From Sipunculus nudus (lineage: Eukaryota > Annelida > Sipuncula > Golfingiida > Sipunculidae), in the NCBI GenBank assembly GCA_026874595.1, contig CM049312.1, forward strand, positions 80,494,929 through 80,558,928: a DNA stretch of 64,000 nucleotides, read 5' to 3'. Position 1 is the stretch's first letter, and each line of letters begins with the position of its first letter. The notes under the pieces were generated by a model. It saw only the letters and a program-made list of their open reading frames with translations. It made no database searches and was not told the origin of the DNA. Made by a program: the position numbers and the translations under genes. Positions 46,898-61,153 of the stretch are shown here, in pieces.

Positions 46898-47284
46898 TAT
46901 CTATAGGACAGTTACTATAAGATCATAGTATATAATGTTATAAGGGAGTCATATAAGTGTAGTATCCTTAAAATTTTTAAACTTGCCCAATACTGAACCA
47001 AGAGCTCATAATCCAGCGGCCGCTATATAAATCAGGACTTTATACTGACATAAGGCTTTTTATTTTTTTCTGCTAAGCCGTTAATACATATATTAAACAG
47101 CTAGCGTTCTTGACGAATTATATCGCCTTGTAACCAGTATAGTACTCCACTTTGAGAATATATTATTACTTAATCATACATAAACTGAATAACTAATTTA
47201 TACACTTTTGATGTTGTTTTAGATTTTGCAATCAATTTTTAGTCCAAACAGCCGAGGGAAGAGTAGTTTCCAATATTTACCCAT

Positions 47285-47455
47285 CAACAGCTTTTTCCTC
47301 GCATGCGACGTGTTTCTATTCCTTGAGGCAAACGATTATTTAATAATGAAGTAATTAAAATATGATCAGTGCAGAAGCGTCCTTTTCGAAACCCATTCTG
47401 ATCTTTGGCTTTAAGGTTAAGTTTGTTACAATAAGATGCGTTATTCTATTATCGA
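47285..47455 (-). pseudogene. LINE reverse transcriptase fragment
   Basis: On the minus strand DQNGFRKGRFCTDHILITSL followed by LNNRL is the characteristic finger motif of LINE reverse transcriptases (QNGFRKGRS--DHIF-L). Upstream, NASYCNKLNL is also family-like. Stops follow and the catalytic FADD motif is not present. About 0.4 kb of unrecognisable sequence lies between it and the C-terminal fragment. Confidence 0.7.
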
Positions 47456-48031
47456 ACAGGCAATGATGATGAGTTGTTGACGAAGATATGACCATTCCAT
47501 GGCTATTAGTAACTTAGCAAATTTCATTTTCGGTTTGTTCCTCTGATTTTAAACATGTCCACTTTACATCGTGAAAATGTGGAAAAGTATACATGTCATA
47601 CAGAATAATGTGACAAAATTCCCAGAAATCACGGTCTGTATTAGTGTAATAAAGTGTCCACTTCTCAAGGTTTATCGCTAAACATCAATTATTCAGTATC
47701 GATGTGCTTATAAAGTTTGTATATTTATACTCATCAGAAACTATGAATGAGTTACTATATTTTGCCGTGTACTTGTTTCAATAAAGCTAATTTGTTCCTG
47801 TTATCCTTGTTTATTATTTTCCAATTAGAAAAATGATATTCAATAAAAATATATATTTATAATATTTTACTATTAAATTAATGAATATATTTATTTATAT
47901 TTATATTTATTGATTCACGGTGTCAGGTATCACGACAGGGGTATTAATGGCACACGGTGAAAGCCCTGTCATCTAGCGGGATTGTAACAGATATGACGCA
48001 TGCGTAGTTAAACCGTGTGTCAATAACTTCA

Positions 48032-48062
48032 CCTTATTGACACACCCCGTGTGTCAATAAGG
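48032..48062. other. Perfect palindrome at transposon right end
   Basis: CCTTATTGACACAC (48032-48045), a 3-nt loop, then its exact complement (48049-48062), six bases from the right target duplication. A third copy, GTGTGTCAATAA, lies at about 48015. Confidence 0.9.
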
Positions 48063-48424
48063 GCGGCCCCAGTGGTAACTACCCGTGGTATGGAATGTGA
48101 GCGATAATTGAGGATTTCCTAGGTTAAGGACGAAAAACGGATTATAAAAGTTGGATGACGTACGCACAGTCGGTTTTGCCATGGATGCCATTTGGACTTC
48201 AAGACATGAACTGTACACGTACGTAACAGGACGCAAGCTCGGATACCCATGGGCTACAGAAAACACAAGAATAGATTGTAACATATAAATGAACTTACAG
48301 TGCAATATGTTTTTGAATCTGAAAAAAAATATTTTTTCTGTGGAAAACTTAATTTGTTTTCATCTGTTGGGGGCTAGAATCGGATCATATTTGTAAACTG
48401 ATAGGGTTATGGCCTACAGTGCAA

Positions 48425-49995
<1,571 letters not shown>

Positions 49996-50062
<67 letters not shown>
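49996..50062. repeat. (TA)n microsatellite
   Basis: Right half of the TA tract split by the preceding element. Confidence 0.95.
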
Positions 50063-50064
<2 letters not shown>

Positions 50065-50974
50065 CTGTGGAGTGTTTTAAAAGTGGGGAGGGGGGGGGGG
50101 GGGGGGGCCGTATATATTCTGCAAGTGTATAACAAGTTTGAGGGAGGGTATAAGCACACCGAAAGCAACAGAGTTGATGTGGGAGGTAATTTAAAGAAAA
50201 ATGAAACGTAAAATATACACTTACAATGCAGTATTTTGACCAATATACTTCTTTTAGTCACCCTTGCAAAACACATGCAAAACACAAAAAAATACCAAAT
50301 ATTAAATAATGAATTTACAGGATCGTGCCATGCCAAATTGATGATATAAATTTTTAATTATAAATTATCGATATATAAATTATCGATATATATAGGTATA
50401 TAGGTCATATCGATCATAGGTAGCGTCATATCGAACCTCTGGCATTACGACCAGATCGAGTAGGCTTATACCAGCCTAATTATCCAAATCCCTATACTGA
50501 GTCCGGTTGTCACGGCTAATCGCGATACAGTGATTCGCATATTGCGCATCGCGAAAAAGTTTTCAAATATCGATATTTTGTTAAACTTTCATAAACTTAG
50601 GTTGGAATAAATGACAGGCTAAAAGTGAAAGCCGCTACCGTCTCTTTAGACGTTTAGAAGGAAATGTTCAAGTACCGTATACTTCAGTATACAGGCCAGA
50701 GATACCATATAGGTCGGAGGTCCATCCTAATTATGTACGAAGACCCAAAGAACTATGATTGTGTTTAATATAAGTAATGTAAACAACAAGTAAGTACTTA
50801 ATTAAGGATATTCCAAAGTAATATTGTCATATTTCGCGTTTGAAATAAACTGATCTGCATGAATTTTTATCGTTTCGCTATATTATAACTTAACAAAAAT
50901 GTGTAATGATGATAAAATTTATGGATAATATGTATATATATACATATATATATATATATATGTGTATCTATGAG

Positions 50975-51006
<32 letters not shown>

Positions 51007-51062
51007 AGTCTGTATATATATATATGTGTGTGTTTTCTATATCATATTTTATTATATTATAT

Positions 51063-51121
<59 letters not shown>

Positions 51122-51430
51122 ATACCAGGGCCGGGCCGTAGCCTGAGCAAGTCTGAATTGGGGGGGGGGGGAGGGGGGGGGGGGGTCCGCGTAAATGCTT
51201 TGTCAGAGCGAAGCACGGCTGCGGGGCGTAGCTCCTTAGGGATTCCTCCTCCCACGGTGTAGAATGAATTTCATATATACATGCTATAAATTGGCATTTC
51301 TGTGGGTATTTTTCTTATTACAGAAGCCTGATTTTTATTGGCGATAGTCACTTTATAGTCAAATTGAACTTTTTTTCCAATATACTGCCAACATTTTTTT
51401 GGCCCATGATTGCTCAGATGCCTCCCCCCC
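50063..51430 (+). repeat. Duplicated segment matching 9170-10430
   Basis: Shares GTATATATTCTGCAAGTGTA, the GGGCCGGGCCGTAGCC end and the G and C runs. No gene was recognised. Confidence 0.75.
50937..51119. repeat. (TA)n-rich microsatellite block
   Basis: Several TA runs broken by TGTG and TTATATTATA interruptions. It is longer than its block A counterpart at 9961-10060. Confidence 0.9.
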
Positions 51431-51636
51431 CCCCCCCTTGGGATAAACATTTCTAGTATTTGAATGTTTCGAGCAGTGAAAGTGGGGGCTCGCTATCATC
51501 AATAAATGTTCCCAGTCAGGCGGTTTTTGAGTATGATTTTATTTAATAGAAGGAATGTAAGGAGGCCACCACAACCAGTGCAGCAGGTCCTGGTCTTTTA
51601 GTGTGGACAGTGACGTATCTGACTGACCAATATCAA

Positions 51637-52555
51637 CTTCAGCAAAGAGGGGCACTTTCATCACATCAGTTATAGAATCAACTATTTGAAATTAAATTTG
51701 GTTTATTCCTTATCTGGTTTTTAAAATCATAAATAATATTTTTTTAAATCAAGTCATCTTCCAAGAGCTACAATTCATATTTATTGACATTTATTTACTT
51801 ATATTTACACTTATCACTGAAAGTACGTCACACAGCATATGAACAGGTTTTATATAGATAAAGATTTTTACCGATTTAATACGTCATGATGATAAAATAC
51901 TTTATTTCGGTTGTATTTAGATTTTATGTTGTATCTGGTCTTTTTACTATTATTTTGTCAAACTGAATGGATATTGGAAAAACCTGGATTTCCGCACTTT
52001 TTTTTTTTTGAAGGGGGATGGGTGGAGTGAAATCGTGAGCGAAAAGCGAAAACAGCAAGCCATTCGCCGAGGCGATCCACCATTGTATAACAATATTATT
52101 AACATTGTAACACACTATTGTTAAGTTTTTATGAGTTTGATTTTGTTGAGACGACTATTACCCAATTCGTCTTAAAAATGCCAAGGCTGTTACCACATGA
52201 TATTTAGGCGACATACATACGATGCATTAGGTTGTTTATGAGATGCGTCCCAGATAGCTCGGGAGCCTCAGACTTCGCAAAGATACCCGCATCCTGCTGA
52301 TGGGAGATTATGTCTACAGCGGGCGTCCTGTACATGGATTCTTTAAGCAGAGAGGACCTTGTCCTGAGACATTTCAGCACAGACAAGTACCTTTTCAACA
52401 ACACCGACCGAATACAGGAGACTGAGAGCCAGGAAACAGTGCTGCACGAGATTTTTTTTTACAATTGTATTACCCTGAATGTCCAATGTTTATTTGACAT
52501 TTGTGATATTTGCAATTTTTTGTTTCGTTTGCTTTTTTTAACAACTTTACTCAAA
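51637..52555. other. No recognised feature
   Basis: Right of the duplication boundary. Open frames at 51924-52115 and 52204-52404 show no domain. Confidence 0.4.
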
Positions 52556-53030
52556 AAAGTTATTAACGGATTTTGATTAAATTTTCAGGATAGCAATGAT
52601 ATAAGGAACAATTGATTAAATTTTGGGGGTGATCCGGATCACCATCAGGAACAAAGATTTTTTAAAGGAACAAGGGAAAAGTTGATTTAATATGTCCCCC
52701 GCCTGTTGCGCAAATGGCTGGGAAAAAGTTGTCAATACCTGTATGAAATCTGCAATGGGTCAATGTTTTCTGTGACCTTGAAAACCCCATTAAAGTCATC
52801 CATATTCGAACCTGACTTCCCCCTTCTTGCGCAAGTTAGTGCTGCAAGTTTGATTACTGTGCCTCAAATATTTTTCGTGTTATCGTGTTTACATAACTGT
52901 GACGGACGGAAATTTTCGACGACGGGCGCTCACCATTTCTCTGTCCCCCGCCGACGGCGCCTTTGCTGTATTTCTGACAATGCCATATGGGGGTAATGGA
53001 TACCTTGGCGGAGGTCTGCCCTGAGTTAAT
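52556..53030 (+). repeat. Candidate widespread metazoan repeat
   Basis: Contains TGATTAAATTTTGGGGGTGA, ATCCGGATCACC and, at the right end, CCTTGGCGGAGGTCTGCCC. I recall this combination as a dispersed repeat in several animal phyla, but could not check it. No coding function was seen. Confidence 0.4.
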
Positions 53031-53404
53031 TTTTTTTATAATAAATCCATGCAACGTATGATAGAAAATAATATATATTTTATAATTGAGTTAATAACAT
53101 AATATATATAGATATATATATATATATCTTAGATGATCAGATTCTTGGTGATCTGTATAATAAAGCTCCTACAGCGGTGACGACAAGTGCATGTAAACAT
53201 CCGGTGAGTTGGTTATACAGCTAAAGCATTAGGTTGGGCGCTGTTGGCGCTCGTCTGCGCTCAGTGGCGGGGTCACCTCAACGAATTAACTGGAGTGAGC
53301 TGTCTAATTGCTGTGTTTTGTTAGCTTGTCTTAATAATGATCATTAAAACGTTGGTCAAATTCATACATGCTAAATATGAATATTTCTATTATCATGTAC
53401 AGGA

Positions 53405-53778
53405 GACCACGCAGATAATTCAGGATGAGAATAGCATGATGGCAGAATTGAGGATGGGTAGCTCTAATTGTCATAAAGATCAGCCCCCCAGGGAGGTGGT
53501 TAACGCCGGGCTGGTATTGTCCTACCAGGGTAGGAGTAAACACGGAAAAACAATTAGGGATGCATATAATGATTCTGTCCCTTTAGGGAAATCATGAATG
53601 AAATCCGGTAATTGGAAATAGAACCGGAACAACAAGCAATGGCAAGCACAGGCAGAAAATAGTGGATTTCCACATTGGTACTGAGCTTCCACGACAGCTG
53701 CGGGATGGGCTCGAAGCTACACAGTGTTCTCCTGGTGAACGGGAACTACTTGGTGGTATAGCGTGAAGGACGACTGAG
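53405..53778 (+). other. Candidate 5' exon(s) of the zinc-finger gene
   Basis: TTATCATGTACAG ending near 53402 resembles a splice acceptor. GACTGAG at 53772-53778 is followed by GTAAGT, a consensus donor. The stretch has higher GC content than its surroundings. It is 4.3 kb upstream of the acceptor of the zinc-finger exon on the same strand and could be a leader exon. The open frame at 53337-53597 has no recognised domain. Confidence 0.3.
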
Positions 53779-54449
53779 GTAAGTCAAATTAGGTGTCAAT
53801 AATAATAATAATAATAATAACAATAATAATGTTTAAATCCTGTAACCAGCATATAAGCAGATTTAGCTTTCCTCTCACAATGTCTGACAATGCATGGAAA
53901 CATATAAAAAAATATTAACAGTGATTATTAAACATAGAAACATATTATATACTGCAATTATACTGCATTACTATGTATTTATTATATTTTCCTATTGGTT
54001 AGAATAAAAGCATGCTTAGACTGCACATGATGATTATCAAATATGACTTTTCTTTACTCACTGTTGGTTTTGTCTCATTGTATAATATCAATCTAACATG
54101 GTTTACATTTAGTTTTGTGCCAAGTTGATTTTAGCCTTCAATGGTTTGAATTTTTCCAAATTTAAATTTGAACTGGGCTCTTCAATAGAGAGCACATTTA
54201 TTGATATAACAGATACATTAGATATTGTTCAAGAAGTGTATACTTTAGGGTATTTGTTAGTAATAAGTTCGTGTTAACAAGTGTCCGTAATTGAAAATGA
54301 CGACTGAAAAGTAAAAAAAAAGGGAAAAGAACTATTATCAATAGTTCTGTAATTGAGTAGTTATCGTAGTTAAGGTCAAGCAAACGTATTCCAAATCTCA
54401 TTATATTATCATATAACATAATTGCCTATGAAAAAAATATTAATATAGA

Positions 54450-54521
54450 TTTTACATAAAATGAGCTCAATTCCTGGAGGAAAAAAAACATTTTACATAT
54501 AATGAGCCCAATTCCCGGAGG
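54450..54521 (+). repeat. 41-bp tandem duplication
   Basis: TTTTACATA-AATGAGC-CAATTCC-GGAGG appears at 54450 and again at 54491, with three substitutions. Confidence 0.85.
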
Positions 54522-55036
54522 AAAAACATTTTTTCTATCTATTTTCCCACCAAAAACATGAGTTGTGTGTGATTTGTTCAAAAACTATGGGCACATCTAT
54601 GAGCACTGTCAAATAGGCAGTGACGACACACACTGGGAAATCCCCTGTGACTAAAAATTCTAGATCTCAGTAAAAGCACAGTATTTCCGCCTCTGTCAGT
54701 CACAAATTTTCACCAGATAATAAAAACAACATGCAATACTAGATCTGAGTTGTTGATAAAATTCAGTCCATGATGTCACACGTGTACCAGCCAATCAAAT
54801 CAGGGCAAAGTCTGGGATCTGGGTGAAATCCTCCCATCACACAACAAACGCACGTGGAACAGGCTTACTTAACCTTCAGATCTGTATATACTAGAACAAT
54901 ATCAATGCTTTCAAACATTTACTCTTTTATTGGAAGCTTTTTATTAATCAATAATGCATTAACTGCTAGACTTACCGTAATTTTCATGTCTTTTTTTTAT
55001 CACTGAAAATCTATGACCCAGATACGGCTTTCGAAT

Positions 55037-55157
55037 ATGTTTATAATAAATAGGCCGGGACATTTATTGGTCGTGTTTGACATTGACTCACTTTATTATG
55101 TTTATAATAAATAAGCCGGACATTTATTGGTCGTGTTTGACAGTGACTCACTTTATT
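55037..55157 (+). repeat. 61-bp tandem duplication
   Basis: ATGTTTATAATAAATA-GCCGG-ACATTTATTGG and CGTGTTTGACA-TGACTCAC repeat at 55037 and 55098 with only a few differences. Confidence 0.9.
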
Positions 55158-57969
55158 TCACTAAAATACACGTTCAAATGACATGAGAAATATATTTTGA
55201 TAATTAAGGTATTGGAAGGTTGTTTTTTTTGGATGACAAAAATAATGTGGCGATTTGGTCGCTTCTTTACTGCGTTTTTTAAACTTTAAACTTTTAAACT
55301 TTTTTAAACTACAAATGGATGTCCCAAGAGTTTTCCTGTTTAGGTTTACATGCCCATTCGGAGTCGATCTGGTATCTCCAAAATGCTAGCCGGACATTTT
55401 TTTTTGGGTCACCAATATCTAGGCATATTAAATATTACTTCATGGTTTTGTATTTGATTTGTTGAATACATACAAATTCCTGTAATTGACGAATTAAAGA
55501 ATTAGGTTAAGTAAGTGCCAACACATTTTCCTTTCAAAGTTAAACTTAATTATTACATATGCTTGCACATCTTAATCAAAATATATTTTCGCCGGACATT
55601 TTGATGAATAACACATTTTCATGAAAACAATCTTTATATCAAAGTTTAGCAAGGCATTATATAAATATAACACCTGTGTAATCAATAATTTTGTTAAAAT
55701 AGGTAATACATGACAGAAATGCACACTGTATCACTGTACAAAAATGACATTTGAGCAAATTAAGCAAAGTACCAGTATACGCAATTTTAATTTACCCTGA
55801 TTAGCGGATAAAACGGATTTTGATCGGAATTTTATGAAAAGTTGGCAAGTATTTGTATTGGTATGATGCTGACGCTTCACCTTCAATAAGAAGTGGATAT
55901 AAAACTGTAATTTTGCCCGTCAATTACATCAGGTGATTCCATATAAATCTATCTTCTATGTGTTCTATCTTGATTTTTGTTTCAACCATTTCTACCTTTC
56001 CTACCCTGGTTAAAGGCATGTCTATCCTATTGGTAAAAACCAAGTAAATACCAGTGCAAGCTAGATACCTGCCAACCCGGTTCTACAGATTTACCACCCA
56101 CACATGTAAAACCTTAACTGCTAGTATTCCAGTATGAGCGATATTTCATACAAATATATCTCATTTCTCAATAATTAACAGCCACTTCGCTTGTACGCCA
56201 AGCTTGCTGAGCATTATTGGGCATGGGGAACTTCGTTCAATTTTTTTGCGTTATGACGTCCTCTTTGAGATTAAAAAAAAAATTCTCAGCTTCCAGCAGT
56301 CATGCCATTTTCTCAGCAGTGGATTCATATTTAGCCTTACAGATAGGTTTGCTTAAAATATGAAATAAACAGTCATTTCGGAGTATTAGCAAAGCAGACA
56401 TTTTGTCGTTGGCCATACATTTAAAATTATGTCTTTTCATAAGAGTTATCTTTGTGCACCACTGAAAAGTTTAACCTAAGATGTATTCAATACATCGCGA
56501 CCACGGAACCCAAAAATTACAGGACTGTATAGAAAAATAAACCGATTCACAGGTTAGACTCATTCAATATATCATCTACTTTGGAACTCTTTGTTACTTA
56601 CTGTGAGATTATAGCTTTTATAGCTTATGGAAACAATCCATACAACGGTATTACTTATTCTTTGTTCTATTGAAGTGGCTCTCATACTGTTAGTTAAATA
56701 ATTCTTTGTCTGAAGACGCCACGTTAATAAGCAAATTAATAGAAGATACACCCACTGAACTTGATGCTATTTAGACAAATATAAATGCGTAAACGTATTG
56801 GGATTTTTAAAACATAAAATGAAAATTTACAAGCTTACCCCAAAGACAAAGAATAGAGCTAAAAGAATAAGGCACGTGGTCTGAGAATTAGAAGTAGAGG
56901 AGCGGGAGAGTAATATTGGTAAATGGAAAATATTGCTTATATTTAAAAGTACAATAATTAAAGTAAACGCGGGAAAATTGTTATGATTCGATGAAATATG
57001 GTATTTTCGTTAGATCCAGAGGTCAGGTGCACAAGCAGGTTGAGCGCTGCTCAAATTGTTTTTCAAATATATAATATAAAACACTGAAAAGACGATTATA
57101 AAAAACTATTTTGAAACAAGGGATCACAACTAAATTATGTTTCATATTCATAATTAAAACACCAAAAGGTTTCCTGCATATGTAACCAAAGTGGAATGTG
57201 ACAATTTTCCTTCAGTTATTTATGGTTTAAAACCTTAAACTGTGAATGTAATGTCACTGTAACAGAGGTACACGAAGCTTTAAGAAGTTTGCCTTATATT
57301 AAAAAATATTGATGATTGTATAACAAGTGAATTATACTTCGGCATTTTTTATGATACTGGCAAGGATAAAGGGTATCATGATCTGTTGGATATGTTGGAA
57401 TAGTGTTATATAAAACAGAGAGCAAACTTTGAGCAGCTCTGTAGACCATGGATCAGGTCATAATTTTAAAGTTCTTAGAATTGGTATCGGGCCAAATATT
57501 CATAAAAGGGGAATAAACTTGCAATAAACACAATATCCAAAGAGGTTCTGTGCCAAATCTCCGTGGCATCCTGAACAAAAAATCTATTTTCTTGAAGCGT
57601 TTGGCCAAAATATCATCATGAACACGCAGAGTAAGAGAGGGTAAACAGCTTTGCTGTTATACCTAGATCATTCTAATATGACATTAAACGGAGGGACTTA
57701 AGATAAGTTGAATGAATTTGAAAATAACTATGGCCAATGGTATCACAGGTTAATGTCTATAATTATATGAATTTACTAAAATAATAAACCAGGTGATTGG
57801 CCGATGGTATTACAGGTTAAGAGCGTGCAAGAAAGGAAGATTTATCAGAAGAAAATATCATTATTTAAACTTAGGTACTTCAGATATATATCTTTGGGTT
57901 TCTAAATATGTTTCTTTTATTATAGCAGAACAGAACAAATCGGCTTCCTCTTGTTAAAGAAGCAGAATA

Positions 57970-57977
<8 letters not shown>

Positions 57978-58009
<32 letters not shown>
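57978..58009. repeat. (TA)n microsatellite
   Basis: TA run of about 32 nt, about 100 bp upstream of the zinc-finger exon. Confidence 0.95.
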
Positions 58010-58012
<3 letters not shown>

Positions 58013-58121
58013 GTAGACTTCCGTATGTTATCATCTATTACATAATTTCAGCATATTATTCAGGTCCCTTACTTGAAATTGTTTTTCACTGTTCTTGTTC
58101 CTTAATTGTAGAAAGAGACAA

Positions 58122-60266
58122 ATGGATCCTGCTCGCCTGGCACAACATTGTTCAGATATGTTCATAAAGAAAGAAAATGAACAAGGAAGCAGCGAAAGTG
58201 ATTTAAATGCTGGTGGACATAGCAGTGGATTCATCCAGGACATGTCATGCTACCTTATGAGAGAATCAGATGTAAATAATTTACTACCGAATGTCAGTGA
58301 CTGTTTCGGAAATAACAAATATAATGGGCTTACCAGTGCGAGTATTGAGGATGAATGCAAAACTCTACATGACTATATAAAGAAAGATCTTTCTAATGAG
58401 GAAACAATTGTCCAAAAAGAAGTCAAGGATAATTTACCAGCAATGGAAACACAAACTTATCATGAACACTTGAACAATAAATCAGGTGATGCACTTTTGA
58501 TTAATAGGGAGTATGATAACCAGATTACAGTTCACGTATCATCTGTTGTAACTGAAGGGAACTTTGCTGATTCAAGTGTTTTATTTAAGACAGAGCATTA
58601 CAATAATACACTCGATAAAACATCATCCACTGGAAACCCATGTAAATATGAGCAAAGGGATCAATGTTCCTCTACGAAGCAATCCCTTGAAAACATCCAG
58701 AGACATACCGGAGAAAAACCATTTTCTGCTGACCGGTGTGATTTATCATTGTCTCAGCAGAAGGATCTGGAGACTCACAGCAGGTCACATGCTGGCAAAA
58801 AAACATATAAATGTTTACAGTGCGGCAAATCGTTCTCTCAGCAGGGTCATCTGAAGACTCACATCATGACACATACTCGAAAAAAACCATATGAATGTTT
58901 AAGGTGCGGTAAATCTTTCTCTCAAAAGAACCTCCTGAAAAATCACATCACAACACACATTGGAGAAAAACCATTTAAATGTGTAAAATGTGGCAAGTGT
59001 TTCTCTCAGCACATTAATATGAAGACCCACATCAGGAGACACACTGGAGAAAAACCATATAAATGTTTACAGTGCGGTAAATCTTTTTTATGGAAGCATC
59101 TTCTGACGACTCACATCAAGACACATTCTGGCGAAAAACCATTTAAATGTGAACAATGTGGTAAATCTTTCTCTTATCAGCATACCCTGAAGAATCACAT
59201 CAGAACCCACACTGGAGAAAAACCATTTAAATGTGAACAGTGTGGGAAATCTTTCTCTCAGAACAGTAATATGAAGACCCACATGAGGACACACACTGGT
59301 GAAAAACCATATAAATGTTTACAGTGCGGTAAATCTTTCTCCACGAAACATCCTCTGGAGACTCACATCATGACACACACTGGAGAAAAACCATATAAAT
59401 GTTTACAGTGCGGTAAATCTTTCTCTAAGAAGCATCCTCTGAAGACTCACATCATGACACACACTGGAGAAAAACCATTTAAATGTTTAGAGTGTGATAA
59501 AGCTTTCTGTGATCAAAATAACCTGAGGGCTCACATGAGGACACACACAGAAGCATTTAAATGTCGACAATGCGGTAAATCCTTCACTCAGCAGTGTAAT
59601 CTTAAGACGCATATCAGGATACACACTGGAGAAAAACCATTTAAATGTGGACAATGTGATAAATCTTTCTCTCAGAAAGGGTACTTAAAGATACACAAAA
59701 CGATACATACCGGAGAAAAACCATATAAATGTTCACAGTGCGGTAAATCCTTCTCACAGCCGAGTAATCTGAAGATTCATATTATGACACACACTGGAGA
59801 AAAACCATTTAAATGTGAACAATGTGGTAAATCTTTCCCTCTTAAATGTATCTTAAAGAAGCACAAGACGATACATAATGCAGACAAACCATATAAATGT
59901 TTAGAGTGCGGTAAATTATTCTGTCGGAATATTTATCTGAAGACCCACATGAAAATACACACTGGAGAAACACCATATAAATGTTTAAGGTGCGGTAAAT
60001 CTTTCTCTCAACAGTGTACCTTAAAGAATCACATCAGGACACACACTGGAGAAAAACCTTTTAAATGTGGACAATGTGGCAAATCTTTCTCTCAGAACAG
60101 TAATCTGAAGAAACACATGAAGACACACACTGGTGAAAAACCATATAAATGTTTGCAGTGCGGTAAATCTTTCTCTCAACAGAGTACCTTGAAGACTCAC
60201 ATCAAGACACACACTGGAGAAAACAAATTTTATGTGGACAATGCGATAAATCTTGTTGTTACCTGA
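58122..60266 (+). CDS. C2H2 zinc-finger protein, 17 fingers
   Basis: The frame encodes 714 residues from the ATG at 58122 (G at +4), 11 nt after a good splice acceptor (58111). The upstream in-frame codons are probably intronic. Residues 1-170 form an acidic region with DMFIKKEN (IKKE fits the SUMO consensus), [13 protein letters not shown] and [11 protein letters not shown], all conserved in the minus-strand paralogue at 32 kb but in no domain I recognise. Two degenerate fingers follow, then 17 complete CX2CX12HX3H fingers in uninterrupted series, joined mainly by TGEKP linkers. This predicts a nuclear sequence-specific DNA-binding regulator; the target is unknown. Finger contact residues vary (for example QQGHLKT, KHPLKT, NSNLKK), as in expanding families. 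The last finger runs into [10 protein letters not shown] and a stop created by a frameshift, with decayed fingers beyond. No KRAB, BTB or SCAN domain was seen. Confidence 0.9.
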   Translation: MDPARLAQHCSDMFIKKENEQGSSESDLNAGGHSSGFIQDMSCYLMRESDVNNLLPNVSDCFGNNKYNGLTSASIEDECKTLHDYIKKDLSNEETIVQKEVKDNLPAMETQTYHEHLNNKSGDALLINREYDNQITVHVSSVVTEGNFADSSVLFKTEHYNNTLDKTSSTGNPCKYEQRDQCSSTKQSLENIQRHTGEKPFSADRCDLSLSQQKDLETHSRSHAGKKTYKCLQCGKSFSQQGHLKTHIMTHTRKKPYECLRCGKSFSQKNLLKNHITTHIGEKPFKCVKCGKCFSQHINMKTHIRRHTGEKPYKCLQCGKSFLWKHLLTTHIKTHSGEKPFKCEQCGKSFSYQHTLKNHIRTHTGEKPFKCEQCGKSFSQNSNMKTHMRTHTGEKPYKCLQCGKSFSTKHPLETHIMTHTGEKPYKCLQCGKSFSKKHPLKTHIMTHTGEKPFKCLECDKAFCDQNNLRAHMRTHTEAFKCRQCGKSFTQQCNLKTHIRIHTGEKPFKCGQCDKSFSQKGYLKIHKTIHTGEKPYKCSQCGKSFSQPSNLKIHIMTHTGEKPFKCEQCGKSFPLKCILKKHKTIHNADKPYKCLECGKLFCRNIYLKTHMKIHTGETPYKCLRCGKSFSQQCTLKNHIRTHTGEKPFKCGQCGKSFSQNSNLKKHMKTHTGEKPYKCLQCGKSFSQQSTLKTHIKTHTGENKFYVDNAINLVVT

Positions 60267-60740
<474 letters not shown>

Positions 60741-60775
60741 ATTTAAAAGATGAAATACACTATACAAACATATGT

Positions 60776-61153
60776 TTACAGTGCGGCATCTGTATCTGTA
60801 TGGTGAATCAGCATGTCTCGTGTCAAGAATATGTGCTGATGGGGGTCTTGCGCTACCTGTTTATATTGGCGCCTGTAGGACTGCAGAAGCTCACGGAATC
60901 TATTGAGGTTTTCGCTGCAAGTTATTGCCTTAATGGTCTGTGGGAAAAAAAGAATTTTATATTGATCAGTAGCGGCGGCTATTATTTTATAATAAACTTT
61001 CTGAGAGAAACGTATTCGGCTGTCCGTTTTAATGAGGTTGGAGTTGGTAGGGATGGCCACCAGGTCGTTAATACCTTGGTACATGAGGCCAAGGCGCAGC
61101 TCTCTACGTGGAGAGAGGAACCTATTCATGAAGCCGATAACGCTATTGTATGA
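60776..61153 (-). pseudogene. LINE ORF2 C-terminal tail, degenerate
   Basis: The minus-strand frame reads RRELRLGLMYQGINDLVAIP, then TDQYKILFFPQTIKAI. This matches a common LINE ORF2 ending (R...LMYKI-NGLV...TD-YKYSFFPRTI-DWN-LP) with the final WN motif lost. The 5' part of the element is absent. Clade not assigned. Confidence 0.6.

Larger units (their letters stand above)
44944..48068. mobile_element. DNA transposon with 9-bp TSD, about 3.1 kb
   Basis: CCAGTGGTA flanks it exactly at 44935-44943 and 48069-48077, and block A (about 8735) shows the single uninterrupted site. The ends share CTTATTGACACACG as an inverted repeat after eight variable bases. The right end holds three copies of GTGTGTCAATAA or its complement. 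No transposase was found; it contains minus-strand LINE fragments. A 9-bp duplication fits Mutator-like or Merlin elements; not assigned. Confidence 0.75.
53779..58111 (+). other. Gene-free stretch, possible intron
   Basis: AT-rich sequence without recognised genes. It holds an (AAT)n run (53799-53830), a 41-bp duplication (54450-54521), a 61-bp tandem duplication (55037-55157) and a (TA)n run (57978-58009). The far end is a pyrimidine-rich TTCTTGTTCCTTAATTGTAG acceptor. If 53405-53778 is an exon, this is its intron. Confidence 0.4.

Noticed and set aside
59088-60212. Minus-strand frames with repeated [14 protein letters not shown] segments
   Set aside because: Antisense shadows of the plus-strand zinc-finger gene. 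The same kind of shadow appears on the plus strand at 30828-32459.
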